From Flavobacterium sp. (lineage in GTDB: Bacteria > Bacteroidota > Bacteroidia > Flavobacteriales > Flavobacteriaceae), in the NCBI GenBank assembly GCA_017984035.1, contig JAGOAF010000005.1:1-29016 (forward strand): 29,016 nucleotides of DNA, given 5' to 3'. The notes beneath the pieces were generated by a model that did not search any database, was not told the DNA's origin, and saw nothing but the letters and a program-made list of their open reading frames with translations. A program made the position numbers and the translations under genes. Positions 1 to 6,683 of the stretch are shown here, in pieces. Each line of letters begins with the position of its first letter. The first letter of the stretch is position 1.

Positions 1-131
1 CCGTCTAGTTGAAAATCAGAATCGTTTACTAAATAAGCATACCACACTTTTTCCATAAACTCATCGCTCCATTCTTGAACGACTGCCATGAAAACATTTT
101 CTACTTCGGGGATGATTATATCTTTCTTCAT
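1..131 (-). CDS. Conserved flavobacterial hypothetical protein, N-terminal part only
   Basis: A reading frame starts at ATG (129-131) and runs off the left edge, giving about 43 residues beginning MKKDIIIPEVENVFMAVVQE and continuing WSDEFMEKVWYAYLVNDSDF. The style matches a small flavobacterial conserved hypothetical whose N-terminus has the form IIPEV..V.+A...EW; I recognise this from memory, not from a search. No domain can be named and there is no signal peptide. The frame begins 50 bp downstream of the pheS stop, beyond a hairpin that looks like the pheS terminator, so it is probably a separate transcription unit. The rest of the gene lies outside the window. Function unknown. Confidence 0.7.
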   Translation of the reverse strand, partial: MKKDIIIPEVENVFMAVVQEWSDEFMEKVWYAYLVNDSDFQLD

Positions 132-136
132 ATTCT

Positions 137-171
137 AAAAAACCCTTTCTAAAGGTTACTTCAAAAAGGGT
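137..171 (-). terminator. Rho-independent terminator after pheS
   Basis: A 7-bp stem (142-148 pairing with 165-171, ACCCTTT/AAAGGGT on the minus strand) encloses a 16-nt loop. On the minus strand it is followed directly by a run of T residues (137-142 are A on the plus strand). It starts about 11 nt after the pheS stop codon, in the right orientation to end the pheS transcript before the next gene. Confidence 0.7.
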
Positions 172-181
172 GATTAAATGA

Positions 182-1201
182 TTATACTAGTGATTTGAAT
201 TGTTCCAAGAAACGAACATCGTTTTCATAAAACATTCGGATATCTCCAATTTGGTACAGCAACATTGCAATACGCTCTACTCCCATTCCGAAAGCAAAAC
301 CATTGTATTCTTCAGGATCAATGCCACAATTTTTCAAAACGTTAGGGTCTACCATTCCGCAACCACCAATTTCTAACCAACCTGTTCCTTTGGTAATACG
401 ATAATCGGTTTCGGTTTTCAATCCCCAATAAATATCAATTTCGGCACTTGGTTCTGTAAAAGGAAAATAAGACGGTCTCAATCGAATTTTAGACTTCCCA
501 AACATCTCTTTAGTAAAGTACAATAAAGTTTGCTTCAAGTCGGCAAAAGAAACGTCTTTGTCGATATATAGTCCTTCTACTTGGTGAAAAATACAATGAG
601 AACGTGACGAAACAGCTTCGTTACGGAATACACGCCCTGGAGAAATAGTTCTAATGGGTGGTTTGTTATTTTCCATATAACGCACTTGTACTGATGAAGT
701 ATGGGTGCGCAATAAAATATCGGGATTCGTTTGAATAAAAAAGGTGTCCTGCATGTCACGAGCCGGATGGTATTCTGGCAGGTTCAAAGCAGTAAAATTG
801 TGCCAATCATCCTCGATTTCCGGACCTTCAGATACGTTGAAACCTAGGGTAGAAAAAATATCGATAATTTGATTTTTGACCAAGGATATTGGATGACGAG
901 AACCAATCAAAACGGGCTCTGCAGCACGTGTTAAATCGCCGTAAAAACCTTTACTTTCTTCTTTATTTTCTAAGGCATCCTGAATTGACTTTACTTTGTC
1001 TTCAGCAGATGTCTTTAGTAAATTGATTACTTGCCCAAATTCTTTTTTTTGTTCGTTAGGAACATTTTTAAACTCGGCAAATAATTCTTTCAAAAGTCCT
1101 TTACTTCCTAGAAATTTAATTCTGAAAGCTTCTAGTTCTGCTGGATCTTGTGTCGAAAATCCTTGTGCTTCGCTGATATATTCTTTTATCTTGTCTATCA
1201 T
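182..1201 (-). CDS. pheS: Phenylalanine--tRNA ligase, alpha subunit
   Basis: Catalytic subunit of the cytoplasmic alpha2-beta2 phenylalanyl-tRNA synthetase, which charges tRNA-Phe using ATP. The 339-aa length is normal for bacterial PheS. Residues 1-85 form the charged, helical N-terminal tRNA-binding arm. The class II catalytic core follows, with THTSS at about 166-170, motif 2 around FRNE (192-195) and motif 3 GMGVER (305-310). The Phe-pocket segment FAFG (302-305) carries Ala303, like the wild-type Ala294 in E. coli. The start fits: the ATG at 1199-1201 lies about 20 nt downstream of a TAATTTTG element. pheT is not adjacent, which as far as I recall is common in Bacteroidetes. A terminator follows the stop. 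Identification is very secure. Confidence 0.97.
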   Translation of the reverse strand: MIDKIKEYISEAQGFSTQDPAELEAFRIKFLGSKGLLKELFAEFKNVPNEQKKEFGQVINLLKTSAEDKVKSIQDALENKEESKGFYGDLTRAAEPVLIGSRHPISLVKNQIIDIFSTLGFNVSEGPEIEDDWHNFTALNLPEYHPARDMQDTFFIQTNPDILLRTHTSSVQVRYMENNKPPIRTISPGRVFRNEAVSSRSHCIFHQVEGLYIDKDVSFADLKQTLLYFTKEMFGKSKIRLRPSYFPFTEPSAEIDIYWGLKTETDYRITKGTGWLEIGGCGMVDPNVLKNCGIDPEEYNGFAFGMGVERIAMLLYQIGDIRMFYENDVRFLEQFKSLV

Positions 1202-1220
1202 CCGTCTATTGGTAAAGGTG

Positions 1221-1228
1221 CAAAATTA
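1221..1228 (-). promoter_or_regulatory. Candidate -7 element for pheS
   Basis: The minus strand reads TAATTTTG, an exact match to the Bacteroidetes -7 consensus TAnnTTTG. It lies about 20 nt upstream of the pheS ATG, implying a short leader. I see no convincing -33 TTG at normal spacing, so this is a candidate only. Confidence 0.45.
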
Positions 1229-1260
1229 CGTTTTTTTAGTGAAAACTAAAACCTGGCTAA

Positions 1261-1330
1261 GTGATTCGTGATTTGTAATTCGTGATTCGGATTAAGTTGG
1301 GACTAATTACAATTCACTAATTACTAATCA
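1261..1330. repeat. Imperfect heptanucleotide repeat array A, two inverted arms
   Basis: Ten consecutive 7-nt units. The left arm is GTGATTC, GTGATTT, GTAATTC, GTGATTC (1261-1288). Two degenerate spacer units follow (1289-1302). The right arm is CTAATTA, CAATTCA, CTAATTA, CTAATCA (1303-1330). Both arms stay in the same 7-nt phase, since 1303 is 42 nt after 1261. Read on the minus strand and rotated by one base, the right arm has the same consensus as the left, TRATTNG, so the array is also an imperfect inverted repeat that could fold. It sits between the stop of the 1334-1690 gene and the pheS promoter. Confidence 0.8.
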
Positions 1331-1333
1331 CTC

Positions 1334-1690
1334 TTATTGAATTAACTCTCTTTCAAGGAAATAATTCACAATCGCCTCTTTCATTAAAACCGATTGTTCG
1401 CCTGCTTTTAATGGCGGCAATTCTTCTTTCACTTTGTAATGTGGCCAGCCTTCGTCATCAAAAAATTCAAATTCGTAATAGCCGTATGGTTCTAATAATC
1501 GACAAATGGCAATGTGCATTAAATTCAATTTTTCATCTTTCTTGAACTCACGGTGTACTTGCCCCAATTCTTGAATTCCGATTAAGTAAATGATGGCGTC
1601 CAGATCTAAATCTTCACCTTGCGAAAACCGATCGGATAATATAGTTACAAGCTGTTCCCAGCGTTCTTTCAATTGTGCGTCTCTTGACAT
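1334..1690 (-). CDS. Conserved hypothetical protein (118 aa, cytoplasmic, acidic)
   Basis: A small soluble protein without signal peptide or membrane segment. It is helical and charged in the first two thirds (for example LKERWEQLVTILSDRF) and ends in a short helix after a Pro/Gly turn (PPLKAGEQ). The segment LEPYGYYEFEFFDDEGWPHY at about residues 67-86 is rich in aromatic and acidic residues and is the most distinctive part. I know similar proteins only as conserved hypotheticals in flavobacteria and cannot give a function. It has its own candidate promoter (TATCTTTG, 1752-1759, minus strand), divergent from the CvpA-type gene. A heptad-repeat array occupies its leader and stops 3 nt before the ATG. 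Its stop codon directly abuts heptad array A. Confidence 0.8.
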   Translation of the reverse strand: MSRDAQLKERWEQLVTILSDRFSQGEDLDLDAIIYLIGIQELGQVHREFKKDEKLNLMHIAICRLLEPYGYYEFEFFDDEGWPHYKVKEELPPLKAGEQSVLMKEAIVNYFLERELIQ

Positions 1691-1693
1691 TGG

Positions 1694-1721
1694 ATATACG
1701 ATTTATGATATACGGTTTACG
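1694..1721. repeat. Imperfect heptanucleotide repeat array B
   Basis: Four consecutive 7-nt units on the plus strand: ATATACG, ATTTATG, ATATACG, GTTTACG. The array ends 3 nt before the ATG of the minus-strand gene at 1334-1690, so it would lie in that gene's 5' leader. Its unit sequence differs from arrays A and C, but the period is the same. Confidence 0.7.
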
Positions 1722-1751
1722 AACTGCAAAACGAAACCAAAATTTGAACTG

Positions 1752-1759
1752 CAAAGATA
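1752..1759 (-). promoter_or_regulatory. Candidate -7 element for the 1334-1690 gene
   Basis: The minus strand reads TATCTTTG, a perfect TAnnTTTG match. The identical octamer occurs on the plus strand at 1799-1806, giving a divergent pair. A CAA (TTG on the minus strand) at 1783-1785 could be the -33 element, with a spacing of 23 nt. The predicted leader of about 55 nt contains heptad array B. Confidence 0.5.
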
Positions 1760-1765
1760 AGAAGT

Positions 1766-1793
1766 AGAAAATTGAGAATGGACAATCGACAAT
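1766..1793. repeat. Imperfect heptanucleotide repeat array C
   Basis: Four 7-nt units, read on the minus strand from 1793: ATTGTCG, ATTGTCC, ATTCTCA, ATTTTCT. The array fills the space between the two divergent -7 octamers (1752-1759 and 1799-1806), where the -33 contacts of both promoters would fall. Confidence 0.7.
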
Positions 1794-1798
1794 TCTTT

Positions 1799-1806
1799 TA
1801 TCTTTG
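1799..1806 (+). promoter_or_regulatory. Candidate -7 element for the CvpA-family gene
   Basis: Plus-strand TATCTTTG matches TAnnTTTG exactly. A TTG at 1772-1774 could be the -33 element, though the 24-nt spacing is long. The last base of the octamer is also the first base of an in-frame GTG (1806-1808), so that GTG lies inside the promoter and is unlikely to be the start codon. Confidence 0.5.
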
Positions 1807-1826
1807 TGCTTTTATTCAATACAGCT

Positions 1827-2330
1827 ATGGGATTTTTAGACATTATTATAGGGGCATTATTGATTTATGCTGCATTCAAAGGAATTCAAAACGGACTTTT
1901 TGTAGAACTGGCTTCCTTTTTTTCTTTGATTGCAGGAATTTATTTGGCTTTCCAATTTTCGACTATGGCAAAAACTGCGCTAGCAGGAGTTGTAAAATGG
2001 AATCCTTATTCCATCCAAGTGATTGCTTTTATTCTTACTTTTTTGTTGGTTATAATTGGCGTGTCTTTAGCTGGAAAGTTCTTGACCAAATTGGTCAGTT
2101 TTGCTTATTTGGGATGGATTAATAAAGCAGGCGGTGGTTTTTTTAGAGTTCTGAAAATGGTTTTGATTGTGAGTATTCTATTTAGTGTTTTTGAGAAAAT
2201 CAACTACAATCATTTTTTGGCTAAAAAAGAAACTTTAGATCGATCCATTTTCTTTAATCCCATTCAAAAAACCGCTGATTTTGTTTTTCCTTCCATTCAG
2301 AAATTGTACCAAAAAGCGACTACAAAATAA
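1827..2330 (+). CDS. CvpA-family integral membrane protein
   Basis: A 167-aa inner membrane protein beginning MGFLDIIIGALLIYAAFKGI, the typical CvpA/colicin V production opening of a hydrophobic helix followed by a K/N-G-(L/F) turn. About four membrane helices are visible: residues 4-20, 25-45, 57-83 and roughly 100-125. A basic and aromatic tail follows. E. coli CvpA is needed for colicin V production or export; in other bacteria the role is unclear. I chose ATG 1827 over the in-frame GTG at 1806 because the GTG overlaps a promoter octamer and the family alignment begins at MGFLD. The gene converges on batE with a 10-bp gap. Family assignment is good; specific function is not known. Confidence 0.85.
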   Translation: MGFLDIIIGALLIYAAFKGIQNGLFVELASFFSLIAGIYLAFQFSTMAKTALAGVVKWNPYSIQVIAFILTFLLVIIGVSLAGKFLTKLVSFAYLGWINKAGGGFFRVLKMVLIVSILFSVFEKINYNHFLAKKETLDRSIFFNPIQKTADFVFPSIQKLYQKATTK

Positions 2331-2340
2331 CCTAATAATC

Positions 2341-3084
2341 TTATTTCACTTCTCTAATTGCTGGTGATTCAATCCAGCCTTCAGTACCATCCGTTAGTTG
2401 AATTTTTTTCCATTTGCCCAAGGTTTCTAATACAAAGACTTTAGTTCCTTCGTGTAAAGTGAAAGTTGCCGGACTTGCTTTTTGTGGTTCGCTTTTCACC
2501 TCTATAACTTCAGCAAAAACGATGGCTGGTCGTTCGTTTAAAAAATGATTTTTTTCAAAAATAGCTGCGCCTAGACTTACTAATAGCGATACAATCCAAA
2601 CAAACATGCCAAAAAAGAAAATGCGTTTGGAGCGGGTGGATGGCGAAAAATAGTACCCAATAAAAAAACCTAAGAACAATAATCCAAACACGACCGAAAT
2701 CAACGCCCAGGTATTGAAATGGTATATTCCCGTGAAATCACGAAGCAATTTAGCAAAGCCCACTTTAGGAACGTCTTTTACTTCGTCAATGGTTAATTTC
2801 TGAGCGAATTTTAGGTTGTTGGTAATATCTGCATCTTCGGGAGCCAAGACTAACGCTTTCTCATAATTGTAGATTGCCGGCGCTACTTTATTCAATTTGT
2901 AATAACAATTACCCAAATTGAAATACAACTCTGCTGATTGCTGATGCGAATCCAACACACTTTCATAGGCCTGAATCGCTTGTTCGTATTGCCCTTTTTG
3001 ATACAAAACATTTCCTTTTTCGAATCCGCTTTGAGCAAATCCAAAAGAAGTGATGAATACAACTATATATATTAAATGTTTCAT
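2341..3084 (-). CDS. batE: BatE-type TPR and SH3-like membrane protein
   Basis: The last gene of the Bat operon. The 247-aa protein has a signal peptide (residues 1-17, cut after FAQ), two to three TPR repeats (about 17-95, including ELYFNLGNCYYKLNK), two membrane helices (about 126-146 and 153-175) and a C-terminal bacterial SH3-like domain (about 187-245, ending GTEGWIES). This TPR-TM-TM-SH3 layout is usual for BatE. Bat proteins were first linked to aerotolerance in Bacteroides fragilis, but their biochemical role is unsettled; TPR and SH3 parts suggest a scaffold facing the periplasm. It starts 11 nt after the batD stop. No clear terminator is visible in the 10 bp before the convergent cvpA-like gene. 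Confidence 0.88.
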   Translation of the reverse strand: MKHLIYIVVFITSFGFAQSGFEKGNVLYQKGQYEQAIQAYESVLDSHQQSAELYFNLGNCYYKLNKVAPAIYNYEKALVLAPEDADITNNLKFAQKLTIDEVKDVPKVGFAKLLRDFTGIYHFNTWALISVVFGLLFLGFFIGYYFSPSTRSKRIFFFGMFVWIVSLLVSLGAAIFEKNHFLNERPAIVFAEVIEVKSEPQKASPATFTLHEGTKVFVLETLGKWKKIQLTDGTEGWIESPAIREVK

Positions 3085-3095
3085 TTCGTTATCCG

Positions 3096-4853
3096 TTAAA
3101 TCTGTTTTTCCAATGCTGAAATAATCACCACTGCTTTGTCAAAATCATTTTGAATTGACGTACTTGAAGCTGGCGCATAACGTGCTAACTCACAATTTTC
3201 TGTCAAGGCAATAAAATCAGTAACCGTTTCAGAATTGGCGTTGCGAGACAATAACAATTCCTGAATATTGTCTTTACTCATTTCTGAAGTTTCAATGTGT
3301 AATTTGGCTTTCAAGAAATTGTGCATCGCTTTTTCCAAAGCCACATAAAACAGCTCTTTGTTTTGGATTTGTTTTTTAGCTTCTGACAAATATTTCTTCG
3401 CCAAACTATTGTTCATTCTGATTCTGTTTCCGGTCACATCACCATCCAACGCTTCTTTTCTTTTTCTCAAAAGCACCAAAATCGGCAAAGCTATAAATGG
3501 CAATAATAACAATAGATAGTATCCTAATGAGCCAAAGAAATCTTGCTGTTTTAAAGGAACTAATTCGGTTTTTAGTTTGATGAATTTAAATTGTTCTAGT
3601 TTTTCAATTTTGTTTTTATTGCCTCCATTAGTTGAATCTACAGCCTGAGACGCAGTTGGTCCGTCCAATACATTAATTAGTATTTCTTCTGAAGTGATCG
3701 TTTTATACGTCCCTGAACCCAAATCAAAATAGCTAAACTGCATGGGTTTGATTGGATATTTTCCTTTGTATTGTGGCACAATGGTATAGCTGTCTGCTAT
3801 TTTTCCCGTCATTCCAGACAAGCCTGTATTGACTTGTTCTTTGTGAACAGCATCATACATTTCGAGTGCATTAGGCGCTACTGGTTTTGGCAAATCAAAC
3901 AATTTCAAATTTCCTTTTCCGCTAACACTTACGACCAAATCTAAGCTTTCTCCGTTTTTCAAATTGGTTTTGGATGGCGTTACTTTAAAATCAAAGTTAC
4001 CTACTGCTCCAGTAAATCCTTCTGGTTTTCCTGCTTCTGGAAGTGGTTTTACCGTTATCGTTTTGGTACCTGCCGAAACGCGTTTGTTGCCTTCGGTAAT
4101 TAGTACTCGGCCAAACATATCTCTACGATTGGTTGGTAATTGCACATCGATATCTAGAGCTAAAGGTTCGATTTTTAGACGCCCTGATTTTTGAGGATAC
4201 AATACTGTTTTACGCAAAGTAACAAAACGGTAGCGTTGTCCTTTGAACAGGCCTTCTTCGGCAACCAATTGTTTGATATCGATATTTTGGCTCCAAAAAT
4301 CATTGTATTTGGGTTTGTCCAATTCACGCCAATTCGTGATTCCAATATTATAACTGAAATACAATTTATAGACTACCGTAATCGGTTCGTTGATGTATGG
4401 ATTAGTTTTAGAAATATCAGCTACGAGATAAATGTTATTGTCTGCTGAAATTTGTGGTGCATTCGGATCGTTTGGATCAGCTTGTTGTTGCACCGGATTG
4501 GTAACCGTAACCCGAATGGGAGCGGTTTTATACAATTGTCCATTGAACTCAATTACCGCTTGTTTGATTACTAAATTCCCTTTTTGCAAAGGCAATAAAA
4601 AATAGGAATATATTTTTTCAAAAGAACTTCGCCCATTAATCCACGATTGGCTAATTTGCTGACTGGGTCCTGCAATTACACGAAAACCTTCAAAATTAGG
4701 TTGAACAAAATTATCTCCATCTACATTCATTATAAAATCTACCCGAAGCCTTTCGTTAAGTCCGAGCGAGTTTCTGCTGACTTTTGCCTCAAATTGTACT
4801 TGAGCCAGAAGTCCTTGAAAACTAATTAATAATAATAGTATGTATTTTTTCAT
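3096..4853 (-). CDS. batD: BatD, large envelope protein of the Bat complex
   Basis: A 585-aa protein with a signal peptide (about 1-17, LISFQGLLAQ), a long beta-rich periplasmic region containing repeated Ig-like modules, one membrane helix (about 441-463, followed by RKRKEA) and a helical cytoplasmic tail. Motifs such as ISQSWINGRSS and YKLYFSYN fit the BatD/oxygen-tolerance family, and the length is typical. The family is thought to act with BatA/B and MoxR at the inner membrane. The gene lies 34 nt after the batC stop and 11 nt before batE, within the same operon. No missing parts or frameshift are seen. Confidence 0.9.
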   Translation of the reverse strand: MKKYILLLLISFQGLLAQVQFEAKVSRNSLGLNERLRVDFIMNVDGDNFVQPNFEGFRVIAGPSQQISQSWINGRSSFEKIYSYFLLPLQKGNLVIKQAVIEFNGQLYKTAPIRVTVTNPVQQQADPNDPNAPQISADNNIYLVADISKTNPYINEPITVVYKLYFSYNIGITNWRELDKPKYNDFWSQNIDIKQLVAEEGLFKGQRYRFVTLRKTVLYPQKSGRLKIEPLALDIDVQLPTNRRDMFGRVLITEGNKRVSAGTKTITVKPLPEAGKPEGFTGAVGNFDFKVTPSKTNLKNGESLDLVVSVSGKGNLKLFDLPKPVAPNALEMYDAVHKEQVNTGLSGMTGKIADSYTIVPQYKGKYPIKPMQFSYFDLGSGTYKTITSEEILINVLDGPTASQAVDSTNGGNKNKIEKLEQFKFIKLKTELVPLKQQDFFGSLGYYLLLLLPFIALPILVLLRKRKEALDGDVTGNRIRMNNSLAKKYLSEAKKQIQNKELFYVALEKAMHNFLKAKLHIETSEMSKDNIQELLLSRNANSETVTDFIALTENCELARYAPASSTSIQNDFDKAVVIISALEKQI

Positions 4854-4887
4854 TGGGTATTTTATTGGTATTCTTATTTCAAATTAC

Positions 4888-5664
4888 TTACCAATCTTTT
4901 TCAGTTTGAACTGGTTTTCCTTTTACTTTTTGGGCATTGACTTTATTCTGAATTTTCTTTTCTTCATTGTTCACCGCATCTAGTAAATTCTGAACGCGTT
5001 GTTGCGAAATTCCGCCAGGATTTGGTTTTGGCTGACCTTGATTTTTAGAAGGATCGTCTTTTTTATCCGACTTGTTTTTATCCTTTTCACCGTCTTTTTT
5101 GTCGTCTTTTTTGTCTTTGTTCTTATCTTTATCTTTATTCTCGCCGTCTTTTTTGTCGTCCTTTTTATCTTTGTTCTTGTCCTTGTTTTTGTCTTTATTT
5201 TTGTCGTCTTTCGGCGGATTGTCTTTTAGCATTTTCTTTGCCAAAGCATAATTGTAACGTGTTTCTTCGTCTTCCGGATTATTACGAAGCGCATTTTTAT
5301 AGGCTTCAACCGCTTGCGAATAATTCTTCTCCTTCATAAACACATTTCCTAAGTTGTGAAAAGCTTTGTGTTTTTGAGGATAGGTTTTGATATTTTTTAA
5401 TGCATTGGCAAAAGCAATCTTGGATTCCGAAAACTGATTTTGACGGTAAATGGCATTGCCTAAATTGTAGTTTGCAACGGTTCTTCTTGGAAATTTAGAG
5501 TGGGAAATTCGGTAATTGGCTTCGGCATCGGCATACTTTTTTGCAGCAAAATCTTCATTCGCTTTGGGCAAAAGAGCATCTTTCTCTTGGGCGGTAATCG
5601 CCAAAGAAAACACTAGCAAAATCGATACAAATACCTTTTTCATCATTTTATTATTCCTTTTCAT
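4888..5664 (-). CDS. batC: BatC, exported TPR protein with Lys/Asp-rich repeat region
   Basis: A 258-aa protein (252 aa from the second possible start). It has a signal peptide (MKKVFVSILLVFSLAITAQ), three TPR units at about 28-145 (including NYNLGNAIYRQNQ and AFHNLGNVFMKEKNY), an extreme Lys/Asp/Asn low-complexity segment at 152-204, and a helical tail (QQRVQNLLDAVNNEEKKIQN, 221-240). TPR plus charged linker plus helical tail is typical of BatC. The frame opens at ATG 5662-5664, overlapping batB by 14 nt. The ATG at 5644-5646, 4 nt after the batB stop, gives a cleaner signal peptide; either way translation is probably coupled to batB. The charged segment contains a 54-bp direct repeat (see repeat feature). 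Confidence 0.9.
   Translation of the reverse strand: MKRNNKMMKKVFVSILLVFSLAITAQEKDALLPKANEDFAAKKYADAEANYRISHSKFPRRTVANYNLGNAIYRQNQFSESKIAFANALKNIKTYPQKHKAFHNLGNVFMKEKNYSQAVEAYKNALRNNPEDEETRYNYALAKKMLKDNPPKDDKNKDKNKDKNKDKKDDKKDGENKDKDKNKDKKDDKKDGEKDKNKSDKKDDPSKNQGQPKPNPGGISQQRVQNLLDAVNNEEKKIQNKVNAQKVKGKPVQTEKDW
5086..5184. repeat. 54-bp imperfect direct repeat inside batC
   Basis: The 15-residue unit KDKNKDKKDDKKDGE occurs twice, at residues 161-175 and 179-193 (numbered from ATG 5664), with an exact period of 18 codons (54 bp). On the plus strand the shared word CCGTCTTTTTTGTCGTC starts at 5090 and again at 5144. Further KDKN words on either side suggest slippage-driven growth. The copies differ only at synonymous positions. 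Confidence 0.85.
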
Positions 5665-6682
5665 TAAACAAATTGAGTCGGTTTACCCATTTAGTTTTGC
5701 GTTCCAATAGAAAAACATCAGCCAATAATAACAGAAAGGCAAAACCTAAAAACCACTGAAATTGCGATTGAAAGTCGGCCATTTGGGTGGCTTCAAATTC
5801 GGTTTTTTCGATATTATTCAAAGCATTTTTCACATAATCAATAACCTCTTTGGTATTGGCGCCATTGGCATAACCGCCTTTGGTCGCTTTTGCGATAGCG
5901 GTCAAACTTTCCGAGTTCAATTTGGTAATCACCACTTCGTTATTGTTGTCTCTTTTTAAGCCTTCCATCACACCATTACGGCGTAACGGAATAGTGCCTC
6001 CATTTGGAGTACCAACACCAATAGTAATGATTTTAATGCCTAATTTATTAGCTTCTTCTGCGGCGGCTTCTGCCCCCTCTGAATGGTCTTCTCCATCGGA
6101 AACTAAAATCAATAGTTTGCTGGTTTTTTTATCATCAAAATAAGTAGCCGATAATTTAATCGCTTCATCCAAAGAGGTTCCTACAGACGAAACCATATCA
6201 GTATTCATACTTTGCAAGAACATTTTAGCTACACTGTAATCTGTTGTAATGGGCAAAACCGGAAACGAACTTCCTGCATAGGCCACTATCCCAATTCTAT
6301 CATTGCCCAATTGATTGATAATTTGAGAAACCAATTGCTTGCTTTTCTCCAAACGATTAGGCGCGACATCTTCGCACAGCATACTTTTAGAAACGTCTAT
6401 CGCAAAAACAATGTCGATTCCTTCTCGTTTTACGGTTTCCATTTTAGTGCCAATTTTGGGATTCACCAAGCCTAAAATCAGACTCGTTAATGCCAAAAGC
6501 GATACGCCTAATTTTAATATCGGTTTGAATACCGAACTCTCAGGACTCAATCGTTGCACCAAATCTAAATCACCAAATTCGCGTTGTTTTTTTCTCTTCC
6601 AATACATATTGAAAAGAAAAACCAGCACCAAAAGTGGCAATAGAAAAAGTAAGTACAAATATTTTTTTTCGTCTAATTCCAT
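5651..6682 (-). CDS. batB: BatB, membrane-anchored VWA-domain protein
   Basis: A 343-aa inner membrane protein. Membrane helices lie at about 8-27 and 54-72, then a von Willebrand factor A domain (about 88-290) and a C-terminal membrane helix (about 308-328, LGFAFLLLLADVFLLE). The MIDAS metal site is intact: DVSKS at 96-100, a following Thr region (SSVGTSLDEA) and VSDGEDHSEG. The VWA domain should bind a divalent cation and mediate protein contacts. It begins 1 nt after the batA stop and its end overlaps the batC frame, so the batA-B-C block is tightly coupled. It has the same layout as BatA and is probably its ancient paralogue and partner. Confidence 0.92.
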   Translation of the reverse strand: MELDEKKYLYLLFLLPLLVLVFLFNMYWKRKKQREFGDLDLVQRLSPESSVFKPILKLGVSLLALTSLILGLVNPKIGTKMETVKREGIDIVFAIDVSKSMLCEDVAPNRLEKSKQLVSQIINQLGNDRIGIVAYAGSSFPVLPITTDYSVAKMFLQSMNTDMVSSVGTSLDEAIKLSATYFDDKKTSKLLILVSDGEDHSEGAEAAAEEANKLGIKIITIGVGTPNGGTIPLRRNGVMEGLKRDNNNEVVITKLNSESLTAIAKATKGGYANGANTKEVIDYVKNALNNIEKTEFEATQMADFQSQFQWFLGFAFLLLLADVFLLERKTKWVNRLNLFNEKE

Positions 6683-6683
6683 T

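Noticed and set aside
1261..1330. Possible CRISPR-like array
   Set aside because: Units are 7 bp, contiguous and without spacers, and no cas gene is present.
1806..1826. GTG start giving a 174-aa CvpA-like protein
   Set aside because: The GTG overlaps the TATCTTTG promoter octamer, and the extra residues precede the normal family start.
1772..2122. Second plus-strand frame of 116 aa overlapping the CvpA-like gene
   Set aside because: Its Cys/Phe/Tyr-rich composition is typical of an out-of-frame reading of a membrane protein gene, and it overlaps the promoter region.
4999..5229. Plus-strand frame coding for a very hydrophobic Phe/Val-rich peptide that could pass as a membrane protein
   Set aside because: It is the antisense of the Lys/Asp codon repeats of batC; GAY/AAR codons read as F/V/L on the other strand.
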